Below, piece after piece: positions 14,174 to 24,727 of a DNA stretch of 64,000 nt; positions within the stretch are counted from its first letter, which is position 1; every line of letters starts with the position of its first letter. The notes under the pieces were generated by a model. That model was not told the DNA's origin and did no database searches. It worked only from the letters and a program-made list of their open reading frames with translations. The stretch covers positions 1 to 64,000 of the forward strand of contig JAUSFE010000126.1 of assembly GCA_030649945.1 (NCBI GenBank), given 5' to 3'. This DNA is from Dehalococcoidia bacterium. Lineage in GTDB: Bacteria; Chloroflexota; Dehalococcoidia; SM23-28-2; RBG-16-64-32. Both the position numbers and the translations under genes were made by a program.

Positions 14174-14201
14174 GTAGGGGCGCGCCATGGTGCGCCCCTA
14201 C
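14174..14201. repeat. GTAGGGGCGCGCCATGGTGCGCCCCTAC near-perfect palindrome (intergenic)
   Basis: 10-bp perfect outer arms. Confidence 0.85.
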
Positions 14202-14334
14202 CTCCTGGCCATCCGCTAATCCGTCCCCCCATCCGTTGACAGGCCCTATGCTCACCCTCACGTAAGGGTTGTGCTTTCTCCCGCCGCAACATATCATTTT
14301 GCCAAACAAACTCAGCCCACCCGAGGAGACCGCC

Positions 14335-15321
14335 ATGCACCATCCGCTGCACACACCCATCTGCGACAAGCTCGGCATAGAGTACCCCATCTTCCTGGCC
14401 GGCATGGGCGGCGTCTCCCTCTCCCGGCTCGTGGCCGCGGTCTCGAACGCCGGAGGGCTCGGGATCACGGGCGCCGCGACGCTTTCGCCGGAGCAGCTGC
14501 GCGAGGAGATCCGCCAGACACGTGACCTCACGGACCGTCCCTTCGCCGTGGACCTCCTGGCGCCGGACCCGGAGCGCATCCGGCCGCATATGGAAGTGCT
14601 GTTCGAGGAGGACGTCCGCATCTTCGTGGCGGGCCTGGCCGTGCCGGCCGAGTTCATCGAGGAGATGCATCGGCGGGACATGATTGTGATGGTGATGTGC
14701 GGCAAGGTGCGCCACGCCCTGAAGTCCGTGCAAGCCGGCGCCGACATCGTGGCTGCCCAGGGCACGGAGGCCGGTGGCCACACCGGCGAAGTCGGCGGCA
14801 TCGCCCTCGTGCCTGCCGTCGTCGATGCCGTCAGCGTGCCGGTCATCGCCGCCGGCGGCATGGCGGACGGGCGTGGGCTCGTCGCCGCGCTGGCGCTGGG
14901 GGCGCAGGGCGCCGTCTTCGGCACGCGCTTCATCGCCACCCCGGAGGCCCAGGCCGCGCCGCTGTACCGTGAGGCCATTGTCCGCGCGGACGACGCCGGC
15001 ACCATGCGCACGCGCTGCTATACCGGCAAGCCGGCGCGCACCATCCGCACCGCGTACGCTGAGGACTGGGAGCAGCGACGCGACGAGATCCAGCCCTTCC
15101 CCATGCAGGCCATGGTCTCCGTGCAGAACCGCGTCATGGACTACCCGGGCATCACCGATCACTTCGACCCCCGCGGCACCTTCCAGCCCGCCGGGCAGAG
15201 CGTGGCCCTTATCCACGAGATCAAGCCGGCCGGGGAGGTAGTGCGCGATATCGTGCGCGAAGCGGAGGCGGTGATAGACAGAACATTCGTCGCGCCGCGG
15301 CTGGAGCAACAGAAGGCATAG
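14335..15321 (+). CDS. nitronate monooxygenase (2-nitropropane dioxygenase family)
   Basis: GIEYPIFLAGMGGVSLSRLVAAVSNAGGLGITGA...AQGTEAGGHTGE...AAGGMADGRGL. Confidence 0.85.
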   Translation: MHHPLHTPICDKLGIEYPIFLAGMGGVSLSRLVAAVSNAGGLGITGAATLSPEQLREEIRQTRDLTDRPFAVDLLAPDPERIRPHMEVLFEEDVRIFVAGLAVPAEFIEEMHRRDMIVMVMCGKVRHALKSVQAGADIVAAQGTEAGGHTGEVGGIALVPAVVDAVSVPVIAAGGMADGRGLVAALALGAQGAVFGTRFIATPEAQAAPLYREAIVRADDAGTMRTRCYTGKPARTIRTAYAEDWEQRRDEIQPFPMQAMVSVQNRVMDYPGITDHFDPRGTFQPAGQSVALIHEIKPAGEVVRDIVREAEAVIDRTFVAPRLEQQKA

Positions 15322-15346
15322 CGCCGGGCGCAGCCCGCACGCTAAG

Positions 15347-15400
15347 CTGACCGCTGACCGCTGACCGCTGACCCCTGACCGCTGACCCCTGACCGCTCAG
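15347..15400. repeat. heptanucleotide tandem repeat (GCTGACC/CCTGACC)n
   Basis: About seven consecutive 7-mers upstream of the LLM gene. Confidence 0.85.
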
Positions 15401-15412
15401 AAGGAGGGCCGC

Positions 15413-16486
15413 ATGAAGTTCGGGATGCTCCATCTCTTCGAGAACCCGATGGACCGCACGGAGAAGGAGATCGTTGACGAGCAGTTCGACATCATGGTGC
15501 GCGCCGAAGAGTACGGCTTCGACTCCGTCTGGCCCGCCGAGCACCACTTCAGTGAGTACGGCTACTGCGCCTCGCCCGCCGTCACCTTGGCCGCCGTGGC
15601 CGCCCGCACCAAGCGTATCCGCCTGGGCACCGGCGTCGTCGTCCTGCCGCTGAACCACCCCGTGCGCGTGGCGGAGGACTTCGCCATCGTGGACCTCATG
15701 TCAGACGGCCGCGTGGACCTGGGCGTGGGCCGCGGCTACCAGCCGCACGAGTTCCAGGGCTACGGCGTGGACCAGACGCGCTCCCGGGATATGTTCCACG
15801 AATCGGTGGAGATCATCCAGAAGGCGTGGACGGAGGAGCGCTTCAGCTTCGACGGCGAGTTCTACAAGGTCCACGACCTCTCGGTGCGGCCCAAGCCGTT
15901 GCAGAAGCCGCACCCGCCCATCTGGATGGCCTCCCTTTCGCCGGAGACGTTCCAGCTCTGCGGCCGCTACGGGTTCAACCTGATGTGCGCGCCGGTGTTC
16001 GGCTTCGACGTGAACCGCGGCGCCGCCCAGATCGACGAATATCGCGAGGCGCTGCGTGAACACGGCCGCGACCCCGCGCAGCACGAGATCGCCGCGCTCA
16101 CCATGACCTACGTGGCGGACTCCAGCCAGCAGGCGCTGGACGACTTCCGCGATCCCGTCATGTGGTACTACCACACCTTCGCCAAGTACATCGCGCCGCC
16201 GCCGGGGCAGGCGCCCGTCAAGGGCTACGAGATGTATACGCGCGCTCGCGACTTCCTGCAGATGGCGACGTGGGACGCCATCGTGCAGGGAGGCGCCGTG
16301 ATCGCGGGCAGCCCGGACCAGGTCGTAGACCGCATCGGCCGGGTGTCCGAGATCTGCGGCTTTACGCACTACCTGGGCTGGACGCGCATCGGCGGGCTGG
16401 CCCAGGAAAAAGTGTTGCGCAGCATGGAGCTGATGGCCACTAAGGTGATGCCTCAGTTGCGGGGCGTCGTCCCCTCTCCGTCTTAG
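15413..16486 (+). CDS. LLM-class flavin-dependent oxidoreductase
   Basis: Luciferase-like pattern (RIRLGTGVVVLPLNHPVRVAEDFAIVDLMSDGRVDLGVGRGYQP); SD AAGGAGG. Confidence 0.85.
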   Translation: MKFGMLHLFENPMDRTEKEIVDEQFDIMVRAEEYGFDSVWPAEHHFSEYGYCASPAVTLAAVAARTKRIRLGTGVVVLPLNHPVRVAEDFAIVDLMSDGRVDLGVGRGYQPHEFQGYGVDQTRSRDMFHESVEIIQKAWTEERFSFDGEFYKVHDLSVRPKPLQKPHPPIWMASLSPETFQLCGRYGFNLMCAPVFGFDVNRGAAQIDEYREALREHGRDPAQHEIAALTMTYVADSSQQALDDFRDPVMWYYHTFAKYIAPPPGQAPVKGYEMYTRARDFLQMATWDAIVQGGAVIAGSPDQVVDRIGRVSEICGFTHYLGWTRIGGLAQEKVLRSMELMATKVMPQLRGVVPSPS

Positions 16487-16496
16487 GCCGCGCGCC

Positions 16497-17597
16497 ATGA
16501 CCTCTGGGCGAGCCACCCTGGCGGTAGTGCAGACTGCGCCGCGCTCCCTTGAGCTGCGGGAGTTGCCGCTGCCGGACACCGGCCCGGAAGACGGCCTGCT
16601 CCAGGTGGAGGCCTGCGGCATCTGCGGCTCCGACTACGAGCAGTACGAGGGCGCCCTCCCCGTCCGTTTCCCCCTCATCCCCGGCCACGAGCCGGTGGGC
16701 CGCATCGTGGAGCTGGGGGACGAGGCGGCCCGGCGCTGGGACCTGAAAGTGGGCGACCGCGTGGCCGTAGAAACACTCATCCCCTGCGGGTTCTGCCGCC
16801 ACTGCGTCGGCGGCGCCTACCGGCTCTGCAACGGCCACCGGCGCATGAACGCCTACGGCTACCTGGGACTGGACGTCCCGCCCGGCCTCTGGGGCGGCTA
16901 CTCCCAGTACCTGTACCTGGACCCCCACGCCCTCCTCCACAAGATCGCAGACTCAGTCCCTCCGGAGATCGCCGTGCTGTTCAATCCGCTCGGCGCCGGC
17001 TTCCGCTGGGCGGTGGAGATGCCGGGGCTGGCCGTGGGTGATACCATCGTCATCCTGGGGCCAGGACAGCGCGGCCTGGCCTGCGTCATCGCCGCGCGCG
17101 AGGCGGGCGCCGGGCGCATCATCGTCACCGGCCTGGACGCCGATGAGCACAAGCTGGCGCTGGCCAAAGAGCTGGGCGCGCACCACGCCATCAACGTGCA
17201 GCGCCAGGATCCGGTGCCCGCCGTGCGGGAGGCGACGGACGGGCGCATGGCGGACGTTGTGGTTGACGTAACTGCGTATGCGGTGGACGCGGTGAACCAG
17301 GCCATCAACCTCGCGCGCCGCGGCGGCACGGTCGTGCTGGCGGGGACGAAGGGGCCGCAGGCCGTGCCGGACTTCCTGAGCGACCGCATCGTCTTCAAGG
17401 AGCTGACCGTGAAGGGCGCCTTTGGGGTGGACTACCCAAACTACGAGCGCGCCGTCCGCCTGATCGAGTCCGGCAAATACCCGCTGGAGAAGCTGCACAC
17501 GCACACGCTGCCGCTGGCGGACGCGGAACGGGCGCTCCGGCTGCTGGCGGGCCGGGAGCCGGGCGAGAGCGCCATCCACATCGCGCTGGTGCCCTAA
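16497..17597 (+). CDS. zinc-dependent alcohol dehydrogenase
   Basis: CGICGSDYEQYEG, GHEPVGRIVELG, GPGQRGL nucleotide-binding region. Confidence 0.85.
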   Translation: MTSGRATLAVVQTAPRSLELRELPLPDTGPEDGLLQVEACGICGSDYEQYEGALPVRFPLIPGHEPVGRIVELGDEAARRWDLKVGDRVAVETLIPCGFCRHCVGGAYRLCNGHRRMNAYGYLGLDVPPGLWGGYSQYLYLDPHALLHKIADSVPPEIAVLFNPLGAGFRWAVEMPGLAVGDTIVILGPGQRGLACVIAAREAGAGRIIVTGLDADEHKLALAKELGAHHAINVQRQDPVPAVREATDGRMADVVVDVTAYAVDAVNQAINLARRGGTVVLAGTKGPQAVPDFLSDRIVFKELTVKGAFGVDYPNYERAVRLIESGKYPLEKLHTHTLPLADAERALRLLAGREPGESAIHIALVP

Positions 17598-17636
17598 TGA
17601 AGTTCCCCCATTTTTCATAGCCACAGGAGGGTTCGC

Positions 17637-18071
17637 ATGGACGAGACGGCGGTAAAGAAGAACTTCGAGCGCATGCGCAAAGTCATCGAGATGACGCCCT
17701 TTATGCGGCACCTGGGGATGGAGTTCGTGGAGGCGGAGGAGGGGTGCGCCCGCCTGAAGCTGCGCTACCAGCAGGAGAACAGCACCTTCGGTGACGCGCT
17801 TCACGGCGGCGCCATCGCCTCGCTCATCGACACGACGGGGGCGATGGCCGCGTGGACCACCGCGGAGATCGCCACGCCCAGGTACTTTGGCTCCACCGTT
17901 GGCTGTAACGTCAACTACCTCTCCGGCGCGATCGGCGAGGATATCTTCGCCGAGGGGCGCGTGCTCAAGCGCGGCAAAGAGATCATCTACTCCGACGTGC
18001 GCGTCACGAACCCCGCGGGGAAGCTGCTGGCGCAGGGCACCGTCGTCTACCGCATCGTCGAGCGGGAATAG
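17637..18071 (+). CDS. PaaI-family (hotdog) thioesterase
   Basis: DALHGGAIASLIDTTGAMAAW hotdog motif. Confidence 0.85.
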   Translation: MDETAVKKNFERMRKVIEMTPFMRHLGMEFVEAEEGCARLKLRYQQENSTFGDALHGGAIASLIDTTGAMAAWTTAEIATPRYFGSTVGCNVNYLSGAIGEDIFAEGRVLKRGKEIIYSDVRVTNPAGKLLAQGTVVYRIVERE

Positions 18072-18076
18072 GGCTG

Positions 18077-18649
18077 ATGGCCGTCATCCCGCCCATCGAG
18101 GATCCCCAGACAGACGAGCTGCGGGAGCGTTACGAGCGGCTGGACGCCGCCAGTGGTGGCCTGGGCGTACTCAACGTGTTCAAGGTAATGGCGCACAACC
18201 CGCAGTTGCTGCGCGCGTGGCTGCGCATGGCCACGATGCTGCTCACGCCGCAGTTGGCGCTCTCGCCCCGCCTGCGCGAACTGGCGATCCTGCGCGTCTT
18301 CCAGAACACCGGCGGCGAATACGGCTTCGCGCACCACGTCCGCATCGGCCGGCAGGCAGGCCTGACCGAAGACGAGATCGCCGGGCTCAAGGGCTACGAA
18401 GGCAGCGCGCAATTCTCGGACGCGGACCGCCTGGCGCTGCGTTACACGGACGCGGTCACCGCGCTCAGCGGCGAGGCCCCGGCGCTGGCGCGCGCCCTCC
18501 TCGGCACGCTTTCGCAGCAGGAACTCGTGGAGCTAACGTTTTGCGCCGCGCACTGGAACATGGTCGCGCGTTTCCTCCAGCCTCTCGAGATAGAGCTGGA
18601 CGAACCGCTCACACGCGAACTGCCCGCCGGCTGGCGCCGGTGGATGTAG
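18077..18649 (+). CDS. carboxymuconolactone decarboxylase (AhpD-like) family protein
   Basis: LSPRLRELAILRVFQNTGGEYGFAHHVRIGRQAGLTEDEI pattern. Confidence 0.85.
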   Translation: MAVIPPIEDPQTDELRERYERLDAASGGLGVLNVFKVMAHNPQLLRAWLRMATMLLTPQLALSPRLRELAILRVFQNTGGEYGFAHHVRIGRQAGLTEDEIAGLKGYEGSAQFSDADRLALRYTDAVTALSGEAPALARALLGTLSQQELVELTFCAAHWNMVARFLQPLEIELDEPLTRELPAGWRRWM

Positions 18650-18659
18650 GGACAAGGAA

Positions 18660-18735
18660 TGGCGCGCTCGGTGGGACTCGAACCCACGACCTCAGCCTCC
18701 GCAGGGCTGCGCTCTATCCACTGAGCTACGAGCGC
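18660..18735 (-). tRNA. tRNA-Arg (anticodon GCG), CCA encoded
   Basis: Cloverleaf read manually: acceptor GCGCTCG/CGAGCGC, anticodon loop CTGCGGA, T-loop TTCGAGT. Confidence 0.9.
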
Positions 18736-18738
18736 GCA

Positions 18739-18824
18739 TGGTGCCGAAGGGGGGATTTGAACCCCCACGCCCATACGGGCACTGCGCCCTGAACGCAGCG
18801 CGTCTGCCGTTCCGCCACTTCGGC
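18739..18824 (-). tRNA. tRNA-Leu (anticodon CAG), CCA encoded
   Basis: Acceptor GCCGAAG/CTTCGGC, anticodon loop TTCAGGG, long variable arm. Confidence 0.9.
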
Positions 18825-19100
18825 ACTCGTTAGGGGCCGAATGAAGAATAGCATCGAACCGTCTGCCGGGTCAATTTTGGCGGCGTCCTGGTGTCGGCGC
18901 CCCCGGCGGGTTACTTTCTTCTCTCGTTCGCGATTTAACTACAGGATGATTGACGTGAAGCCTGCTATACTATTGACGGAGTTGATAAGCGCGAACCATC
19001 CTCTACCGCCACGACCGTGCCCGCTGGGGACAGAGCGACGTTTTGGTTCGCGATTTGCGGCGACCCTCCCACATCTCCCCCGGCATCCTGACTGCGCATC

Positions 19101-19553
19101 ATGCTGAGCGACAAGATAAGCACTCTCAAACTGCAGCCGCCGCTCACGGTCCAGAGCACCGCCAGCATCGGCCAGGTGGTGGACGAGGTGCAGCGCCGCC
19201 GCGTCGGCTGCGTCCTCGTTTACGAGGGCCGCAGCCTTGTCGGCATTATGACAGAGCGCGACGTCCTGATGAAGGTGGTCGCGCGCGACGTCTCCAGCCG
19301 GTACCCGGTAGAGCAGTTCATGACCCCCTCGCGCACCACGATAACCCCGAACCACACCATCGGCGAGGCGATCGACCTCATTAGCCGCACCGAGATGTGG
19401 CACATCCCGGTCATCGACCCCAACACCGGGCAGGCCATCGCCGTCTTCAGTATCCAAGACGTCATCAACTACCTGGCGGAATCATTCCCGGAGAAGGTCA
19501 TCAACCTGCCGCCCCGCCCGCACCAGAAAATGACCACTCCCGAGGGGGCCTAG
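19101..19553 (+). CDS. CBS-domain protein
   Basis: Two CBS repeats ([25 protein letters not shown]...[27 protein letters not shown]). Confidence 0.85.
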   Translation: MLSDKISTLKLQPPLTVQSTASIGQVVDEVQRRRVGCVLVYEGRSLVGIMTERDVLMKVVARDVSSRYPVEQFMTPSRTTITPNHTIGEAIDLISRTEMWHIPVIDPNTGQAIAVFSIQDVINYLAESFPEKVINLPPRPHQKMTTPEGA

Positions 19554-19569
19554 GACGCGTGAAAGAGCG

Positions 19570-21441
19570 ATGACCGGCCGAGACGGCAAACGCGAAGCGA
19601 ACATCCAGGAGCTGGACCGCGTCACGATCCGTTTCGCGGGCGACTCCGGCGACGGCATGCAGCTGGCGGGGCTGCAGTTTACCAACACCTCCGCCGCCTT
19701 CGGCAACGATGTCAGCACCATGCCCGACTTCCCGGCCGAGATCCGGGCGCCGGCTGGCTCCATCCCCGGCGTCAGCGCCTTCCAGGTCAGCTTCTCCAGC
19801 TACGACATCCATACCCCCGGCGACGAGCCGGACGTGCTCGTCGCCATGAATCCGGCCGCGCTCCAAGCCCACCTCGCCGACGTGCCCAAGGGCGGCACGA
19901 TCATCGTCAACACCGACGAGTTCAACGAGGTCAACCTGAGGAAGGCCGCTTACGAGACCAACCCCCTGGACAACGGCACGCTGGCCGGCTACCGCGTGAT
20001 TAAGGTGCCCATTAGCAGCATGAACGCCCGCGCGTTGAAGGACGCCGGCCTGGACACCAGGCAGATAGACCGCTCCAAGAACCTGTTCGCCCTGGGCCTC
20101 ATGTACTGGCTGTTCGACCGGCCGCTGGAGCCCACGCTGCGCTGGATTGAGGCGAAGTTCTCCAAGAACCCGCTGGTGGCGCAGGCCAACGCGACCACCC
20201 TGAAGGCCGGCTACAACTTCGGCGAGACGGCGGAGCTCTTCCCGGTGCACTACCGCGTCCCCAAGGCGGACCTCGCCCCCGGCCGCTACCGCAACATCAC
20301 CGGCAACGAGGCGACGGCGCTGGGGTTCCTCACGGCGGCCCACCTCACCGGTAAGACGCTCTTCTACGGCAGCTACCCCATCACCCCGGCCAGCGACATC
20401 CTCCAGGAGCTGGCGCGCTTCAAGAACTTCGGGGTCAAGACCTTCCAGGCGGAGGACGAGATCGCGGCCATCGGCGCGGCCATCGGCGCCGCCTTCGGCG
20501 GCAACCTGGGCCTCACCGGAACCAGCGGTCCCGGCCTGGCGCTGAAGAGCGAGGCGCTGGGCCTCGCGGTCATGGTGGAGCTCCCCATCGTCGTCGCGGC
20601 CGTCCAGCGCTCCGGCCCCAGCACCGGCATGCCCACCAAGACCGACCAGGCAGACCTGCTGCAGGCGATGTTCGGGCGCAACGGCGAGTGCCCCGTCGCC
20701 GTCGTCGCGCCCGCGACTCCCAGTGAGTGCTTCGACATGGCTGTCGAGGCGTTCCGCATCGCCCTCACCCATATGGTACCGGTGATCTTCCTCTCCGACG
20801 GCTACCTGGGCGCCGGCTCGGAGCCGTGGCTCCTGCCGGACATCCAGGACCTCCCGCGCATCGAGACCACGCACCCCACGGACCCGGCCACCTTCAAGCC
20901 CTACGCCCGCGACCCGGAGACACTGGCGCGCCCGTGGGCGATTCCCGGGACGCCGGGCCTCGAGCACCGCATCGGCGGCCTGGAGAAGGACGATATCACC
21001 GGCAACGTCAGCTACGACGGCGAGAACCACGACCGGATGGTCCGCTACCGCCAGGAGAAGGTGGACCGCATCGCCAATGACATCCCCCCCGTGGAGGTGG
21101 TAGGCGACGAAGCAGGCGGCCAGCTGCTGGTCCTGGGCTGGGGCGGCACCTACGGCGCCATCCTCTCCGCCGTCCAGCGCGCCCGCGCCCGCGGCCTCTC
21201 CGTCTCCTGCGCGCACCTGCGCCACCTCAATCCCTTCCCACCCAACCTGGGCCCCCTGCTCTCACGGTTCGATCAGGTGCTAGTAGCCGAGCTGAACCTG
21301 GGCCAGCTGCGCCTGCTGGTTCGCGCGAAGTTCCTGGTGGACGCCCAGGGCCTGAACAAGGTCACCGGCCGGCCCTTCCTGATCCGCGAGATTGAAGAGA
21401 AGATCAACTCAATGGTCAAGGCCGAGGTGAGCGTGAGATGA
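19570..21441 (+). CDS. korA: 2-oxoacid:acceptor oxidoreductase, gamma-alpha fused subunit
   Basis: N-terminal gamma domain ([16 protein letters not shown]) and alpha domain ([17 protein letters not shown]). Confidence 0.9.
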   Translation: MTGRDGKREANIQELDRVTIRFAGDSGDGMQLAGLQFTNTSAAFGNDVSTMPDFPAEIRAPAGSIPGVSAFQVSFSSYDIHTPGDEPDVLVAMNPAALQAHLADVPKGGTIIVNTDEFNEVNLRKAAYETNPLDNGTLAGYRVIKVPISSMNARALKDAGLDTRQIDRSKNLFALGLMYWLFDRPLEPTLRWIEAKFSKNPLVAQANATTLKAGYNFGETAELFPVHYRVPKADLAPGRYRNITGNEATALGFLTAAHLTGKTLFYGSYPITPASDILQELARFKNFGVKTFQAEDEIAAIGAAIGAAFGGNLGLTGTSGPGLALKSEALGLAVMVELPIVVAAVQRSGPSTGMPTKTDQADLLQAMFGRNGECPVAVVAPATPSECFDMAVEAFRIALTHMVPVIFLSDGYLGAGSEPWLLPDIQDLPRIETTHPTDPATFKPYARDPETLARPWAIPGTPGLEHRIGGLEKDDITGNVSYDGENHDRMVRYRQEKVDRIANDIPPVEVVGDEAGGQLLVLGWGGTYGAILSAVQRARARGLSVSCAHLRHLNPFPPNLGPLLSRFDQVLVAELNLGQLRLLVRAKFLVDAQGLNKVTGRPFLIREIEEKINSMVKAEVSVR

Positions 21442-22478
21442 CCAGCGGCGCGCCGCGTGCCCCTGAAACGCCCCACGTCCCCCTGGCCCGCAAGGACTTC
21501 GTGTCCGACCAGGAGGTCCGCTGGTGCCCCGGCTGCGGCGACTACTCCATCCTCGCCCAGACCCAGAAGCTGATGCCGGACCTGGGCATCCCGCGCGAGA
21601 AGATCGTCTTCATCTCCGGCATCGGCTGCAGCAGCCGCCTGCCGTACTACATGAACACCTACGGCTTCCACAGCATTCACGGCCGCGCGCCCACCATCGC
21701 CACCGGGCTCAAGGCCTCGCGTCCGGACCTGCAGGTGTGGGTGGTCACCGGCGATGGCGACGCCCTGTCCATCGGCGGCAACCACATCTTGCATATCCTG
21801 CGCCGGAACGTGGATGTCGTCATCGTCCTCTTCAACAACCGCATCTATGGCCTGACCAAGGGCCAGTACTCCCCCACATCGGAGCTCGGCAAGCGCACCA
21901 AGAGCTCGCCGCTGGGCACCATCGACTACCCGCTGAACCCCCTGAGCGTGGCCCTGGGCGCCGAGGCCACCTTCGTCGCCCGTTCGTTGGACATCGACGT
22001 CCACCACCTCATCAGCACGCTGGACAGGGCGGCGCACCACAAGGGCACGTCCTTCGTGGAGGTGTACCAGAACTGCAACGTGTACAACGACGGGGCGTTT
22101 ATGGAGTTCGCGGACAAGGCCGTGCGCCCGGACCGCACTATCCAGCTGGAGCACGGCAAGCCACTCATCTTCGGCAAGGACCGCGATCAGGGCATTCGCC
22201 TGAACGGCACCACGGCGGAGATCGTCCACCTGGGCAACGGCGTGACCGAGGCGGACCTGCTGGTGCACGACGAGACCCGCCCCGACCCCGCCGTGGCCGG
22301 CATCCTGGCCCGCCTGCAGTGGCCGCAGTTCCCCGTGCCCATGGGCGTGCTGCGCGCGGTGCAGCGCCCCACTTACGACGACTTGATGGAAGAGCAGATA
22401 CAGCAGGCCGTCTCCCGGCAGGGCAAGGGTGACCTTGCCGCCCTGCTCGCCGAAGGCGACACCTGGACGGTCGGCTAG
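21438..22478 (+). CDS. korB: 2-oxoacid:acceptor oxidoreductase, beta subunit (TPP-binding)
   Basis: [52 protein letters not shown]. Confidence 0.92.
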   Translation: MTSGAPRAPETPHVPLARKDFVSDQEVRWCPGCGDYSILAQTQKLMPDLGIPREKIVFISGIGCSSRLPYYMNTYGFHSIHGRAPTIATGLKASRPDLQVWVVTGDGDALSIGGNHILHILRRNVDVVIVLFNNRIYGLTKGQYSPTSELGKRTKSSPLGTIDYPLNPLSVALGAEATFVARSLDIDVHHLISTLDRAAHHKGTSFVEVYQNCNVYNDGAFMEFADKAVRPDRTIQLEHGKPLIFGKDRDQGIRLNGTTAEIVHLGNGVTEADLLVHDETRPDPAVAGILARLQWPQFPVPMGVLRAVQRPTYDDLMEEQIQQAVSRQGKGDLAALLAEGDTWTVG

Positions 22479-22500
22479 CCCCACGAACGAGGTTTCAGAG

Positions 22501-23025
22501 ATGATCTGCCCCGACTGCAAAGCTGAGAATATTGAAGGTGTGGACCTCTGCGAGAGCTGCGGAGCGGATCTACGCAACCTGAAGCCGCCCGGTCCGGAGA
22601 ACGAGTTTGAAGAGCACCTCATGAACGACCATCTGGCGGATCTGGGCGCCAGGGAGGCCTACTACGTCTCCCCGGGCGACCCGGTGGCGCTGGCCGTCCA
22701 CTCCATGCGCAAGTACGGCACGGAGTGTGTGTTGGTGCGGGAGAACGGCCGGATCACAGGCATCCTCACGGAGCGCGACATCCTGATGAAGGCCGCCGGC
22801 GAGAAGGCGGACCTGACCGCCCTGGCCGTGCGCGACATCATGACCGCGGACCCCGTGATCCTGCGCGAAGACGACACGCTGGCCGTCGCCCTGCACAAGA
22901 TGTCCATCGGGGGCTTCCGCCACATCCCGTTCGTGGCCTCGGACCGGGAGACGCTCCTCGTCTCCATCCAGGACGTCTTCCGCCACGTCAGCGGGTGCAT
23001 CCACCCGGGCGGCCAGCAGCCGTAG
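22501..23025 (+). CDS. zinc-ribbon plus CBS-domain protein
   Basis: MICPDCKAENIEGVDLCESCGADL followed by two CBS repeats. Confidence 0.85.
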   Translation: MICPDCKAENIEGVDLCESCGADLRNLKPPGPENEFEEHLMNDHLADLGAREAYYVSPGDPVALAVHSMRKYGTECVLVRENGRITGILTERDILMKAAGEKADLTALAVRDIMTADPVILREDDTLAVALHKMSIGGFRHIPFVASDRETLLVSIQDVFRHVSGCIHPGGQQP

Positions 23026-23050
23026 CCCCTTAGCAGGGTGCTCAAGAACA

Positions 23051-23124
23051 ACCTTAGTGCCTTTGTGTCTTTGTGGTGAGAACTCCCGGGGCTAAACACT
23101 AAGACACTAAGACACGAAGGTTTC
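23051..23124. repeat. octamer-type repeat (xxTTTGTG / CACTAAGA) forming an imperfect hairpin
   Basis: AACCTTAGTGCCTTTGTGTCTTTGTGG ... CACTAAGACACTAAGACACGAAGGTT between convergent genes. Confidence 0.7.
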
Positions 23125-23155
23125 CTTATGTTGAATCTTGGGGACACCCCCCGGA

Positions 23156-24727
23156 CTAGCCCCGCCGCCTGTCGATGAGCTCGCGGCAGGCGCCGTCCTT
23201 CACCTCGTAAACGCGCGTCGCTACGCGCTCCAGGATCCCCGGGTCGTGGGCGGCGCAGAGGATTGTGCCGTCGTACTTCTCCAGCACCTCCAGCAGCTTC
23301 CGCCGCGTCGAGCGGTCCAGGTGGTTCGTCGGCTCGTCCAGGATCAGCACGTTGGTCGGCTGCACCACCAGCTTGGCCAGCGCCACCCGGCTGCGCTCGC
23401 CGCCGGAGAGCATGGCGATGGACTTGAAGACGTCGTCGCCCCGAAACAGGAACTGGCCCAGCACCGTGCGCAGCCGCACGTCCGCCTCGCGCGGGGCGGC
23501 CGACCGCACCTCCTCCAGCACTGTGCGCTCCCTCTCCAGCGCCTCGTCCTGGTGCTGGTCGTAGTAGCCGGTGCGCGCCTTCTCCGCCCAGACAACACCG
23601 CCCTCGTCAGGCTGAATGAGGCCGGCGGCGATCTTGAGGAGCGTGGTCTTGCCGCTGCCGTTGGGGCCCACGAGCACCACCTTCTGGCCGCGCTGGATGT
23701 GCAGCTCCACGTCTATCAGCACCAGGTTGTCGCCATAGGCGTGGCTGACGTGACTCATGATCAGCACGTCGTGCTCCGTGCGGCCGTCCGCTGATAGCCT
23801 GAAAGTGACCTCGGCCTCCCGGCGCGGCGCCTCTGCTGGCTCCAGGCGCGCCAGGGCCTTCTCTCGGCTCTTCACTTGCGTGGCCTTCGATGCCTTCGCC
23901 CGGAAGCGCTCGATGAAGCGCTGCTGGCGCTCCAGCTCGCGCCCCTGGCGGGCGGCCTCGCGGTCCATCTGCTGCAGGCGCGCCGCCTTCTGGCGCTGAT
24001 AATCGCTGTAGCTGCCGGCGTAGCTCTCGATCCCCCCTTCGCGCAGCTCCAGGATGCGCGTGGCCACCTGGTCCAGGAACTCGCCCTCGTGCGTCACGAT
24101 CAGGATCGTGCCCCGGTAGTCTGCCAGGTCCTGCGCCAGCCACTGGCGGGAGGCAGCGTCCAGGTGGTTCGTGGGTTCGTCCAGCAGCAGGCAGTCCGGC
24201 CGCCTCACCATCACCTTGGCGAGGGCGATGCGCATCTGCCAGCCGCCGCTAAACTCGCTGCATAGCCTCCCGGCGTCCTCCGCGGCGAACCCCAGACCGT
24301 TCAGCACGCGGCCGATGCGAGACTCTACCCGGTAGCCGTCCAGGGCGTCGAACATCTCGAACAGCGCCCCCTGCTCCGCCACCAGCGCATCGATGTCTCC
24401 CGCTCCCTGCTCAATGGCGCGGGCCACTTCCTGGAGGCGCAGTTCCACCTGCCGCGCCTGGGGAAAGGCCGTCCACAGCTCCTCCAGCACGGTCCGGTCA
24501 GGGTCCAGCCCCGCCTCCTGCTTCAGGTAGCCCAGGGCGGCGCCGCGATGGCCCGCCTGCCCCCGGTCCGGCTCCAGCTCCGCGGCCAGTATCTGCAGAA
24601 GAGTCGTCTTCCCCGTGCCGTTCGGGCCTACGAGCCCGACGCGCTCGCCGGCGCCCATAGTGAACGTCACGTCCTCAAGTACAGTGAGGCCGCCAAAAGC
24701 CTTCCAGACCTTCTCCGCGTAGAACAT
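23156..24727 (-). CDS. ABC-F family ATP-binding protein
   Basis: Two Walker A (GPNGTGKTTLLQ, GPNGSGKTTLLK), two signature motifs, no TM segments. Confidence 0.92.
   Translation of the reverse strand: MFYAEKVWKAFGGLTVLEDVTFTMGAGERVGLVGPNGTGKTTLLQILAAELEPDRGQAGHRGAALGYLKQEAGLDPDRTVLEELWTAFPQARQVELRLQEVARAIEQGAGDIDALVAEQGALFEMFDALDGYRVESRIGRVLNGLGFAAEDAGRLCSEFSGGWQMRIALAKVMVRRPDCLLLDEPTNHLDAASRQWLAQDLADYRGTILIVTHEGEFLDQVATRILELREGGIESYAGSYSDYQRQKAARLQQMDREAARQGRELERQQRFIERFRAKASKATQVKSREKALARLEPAEAPRREAEVTFRLSADGRTEHDVLIMSHVSHAYGDNLVLIDVELHIQRGQKVVLVGPNGSGKTTLLKIAAGLIQPDEGGVVWAEKARTGYYDQHQDEALERERTVLEEVRSAAPREADVRLRTVLGQFLFRGDDVFKSIAMLSGGERSRVALAKLVVQPTNVLILDEPTNHLDRSTRRKLLEVLEKYDGTILCAAHDPGILERVATRVYEVKDGACRELIDRRRG

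Noticed and set aside
19501-21225. 574-aa minus-strand ORF
   Set aside because: Antisense to korA; shadow ORF.
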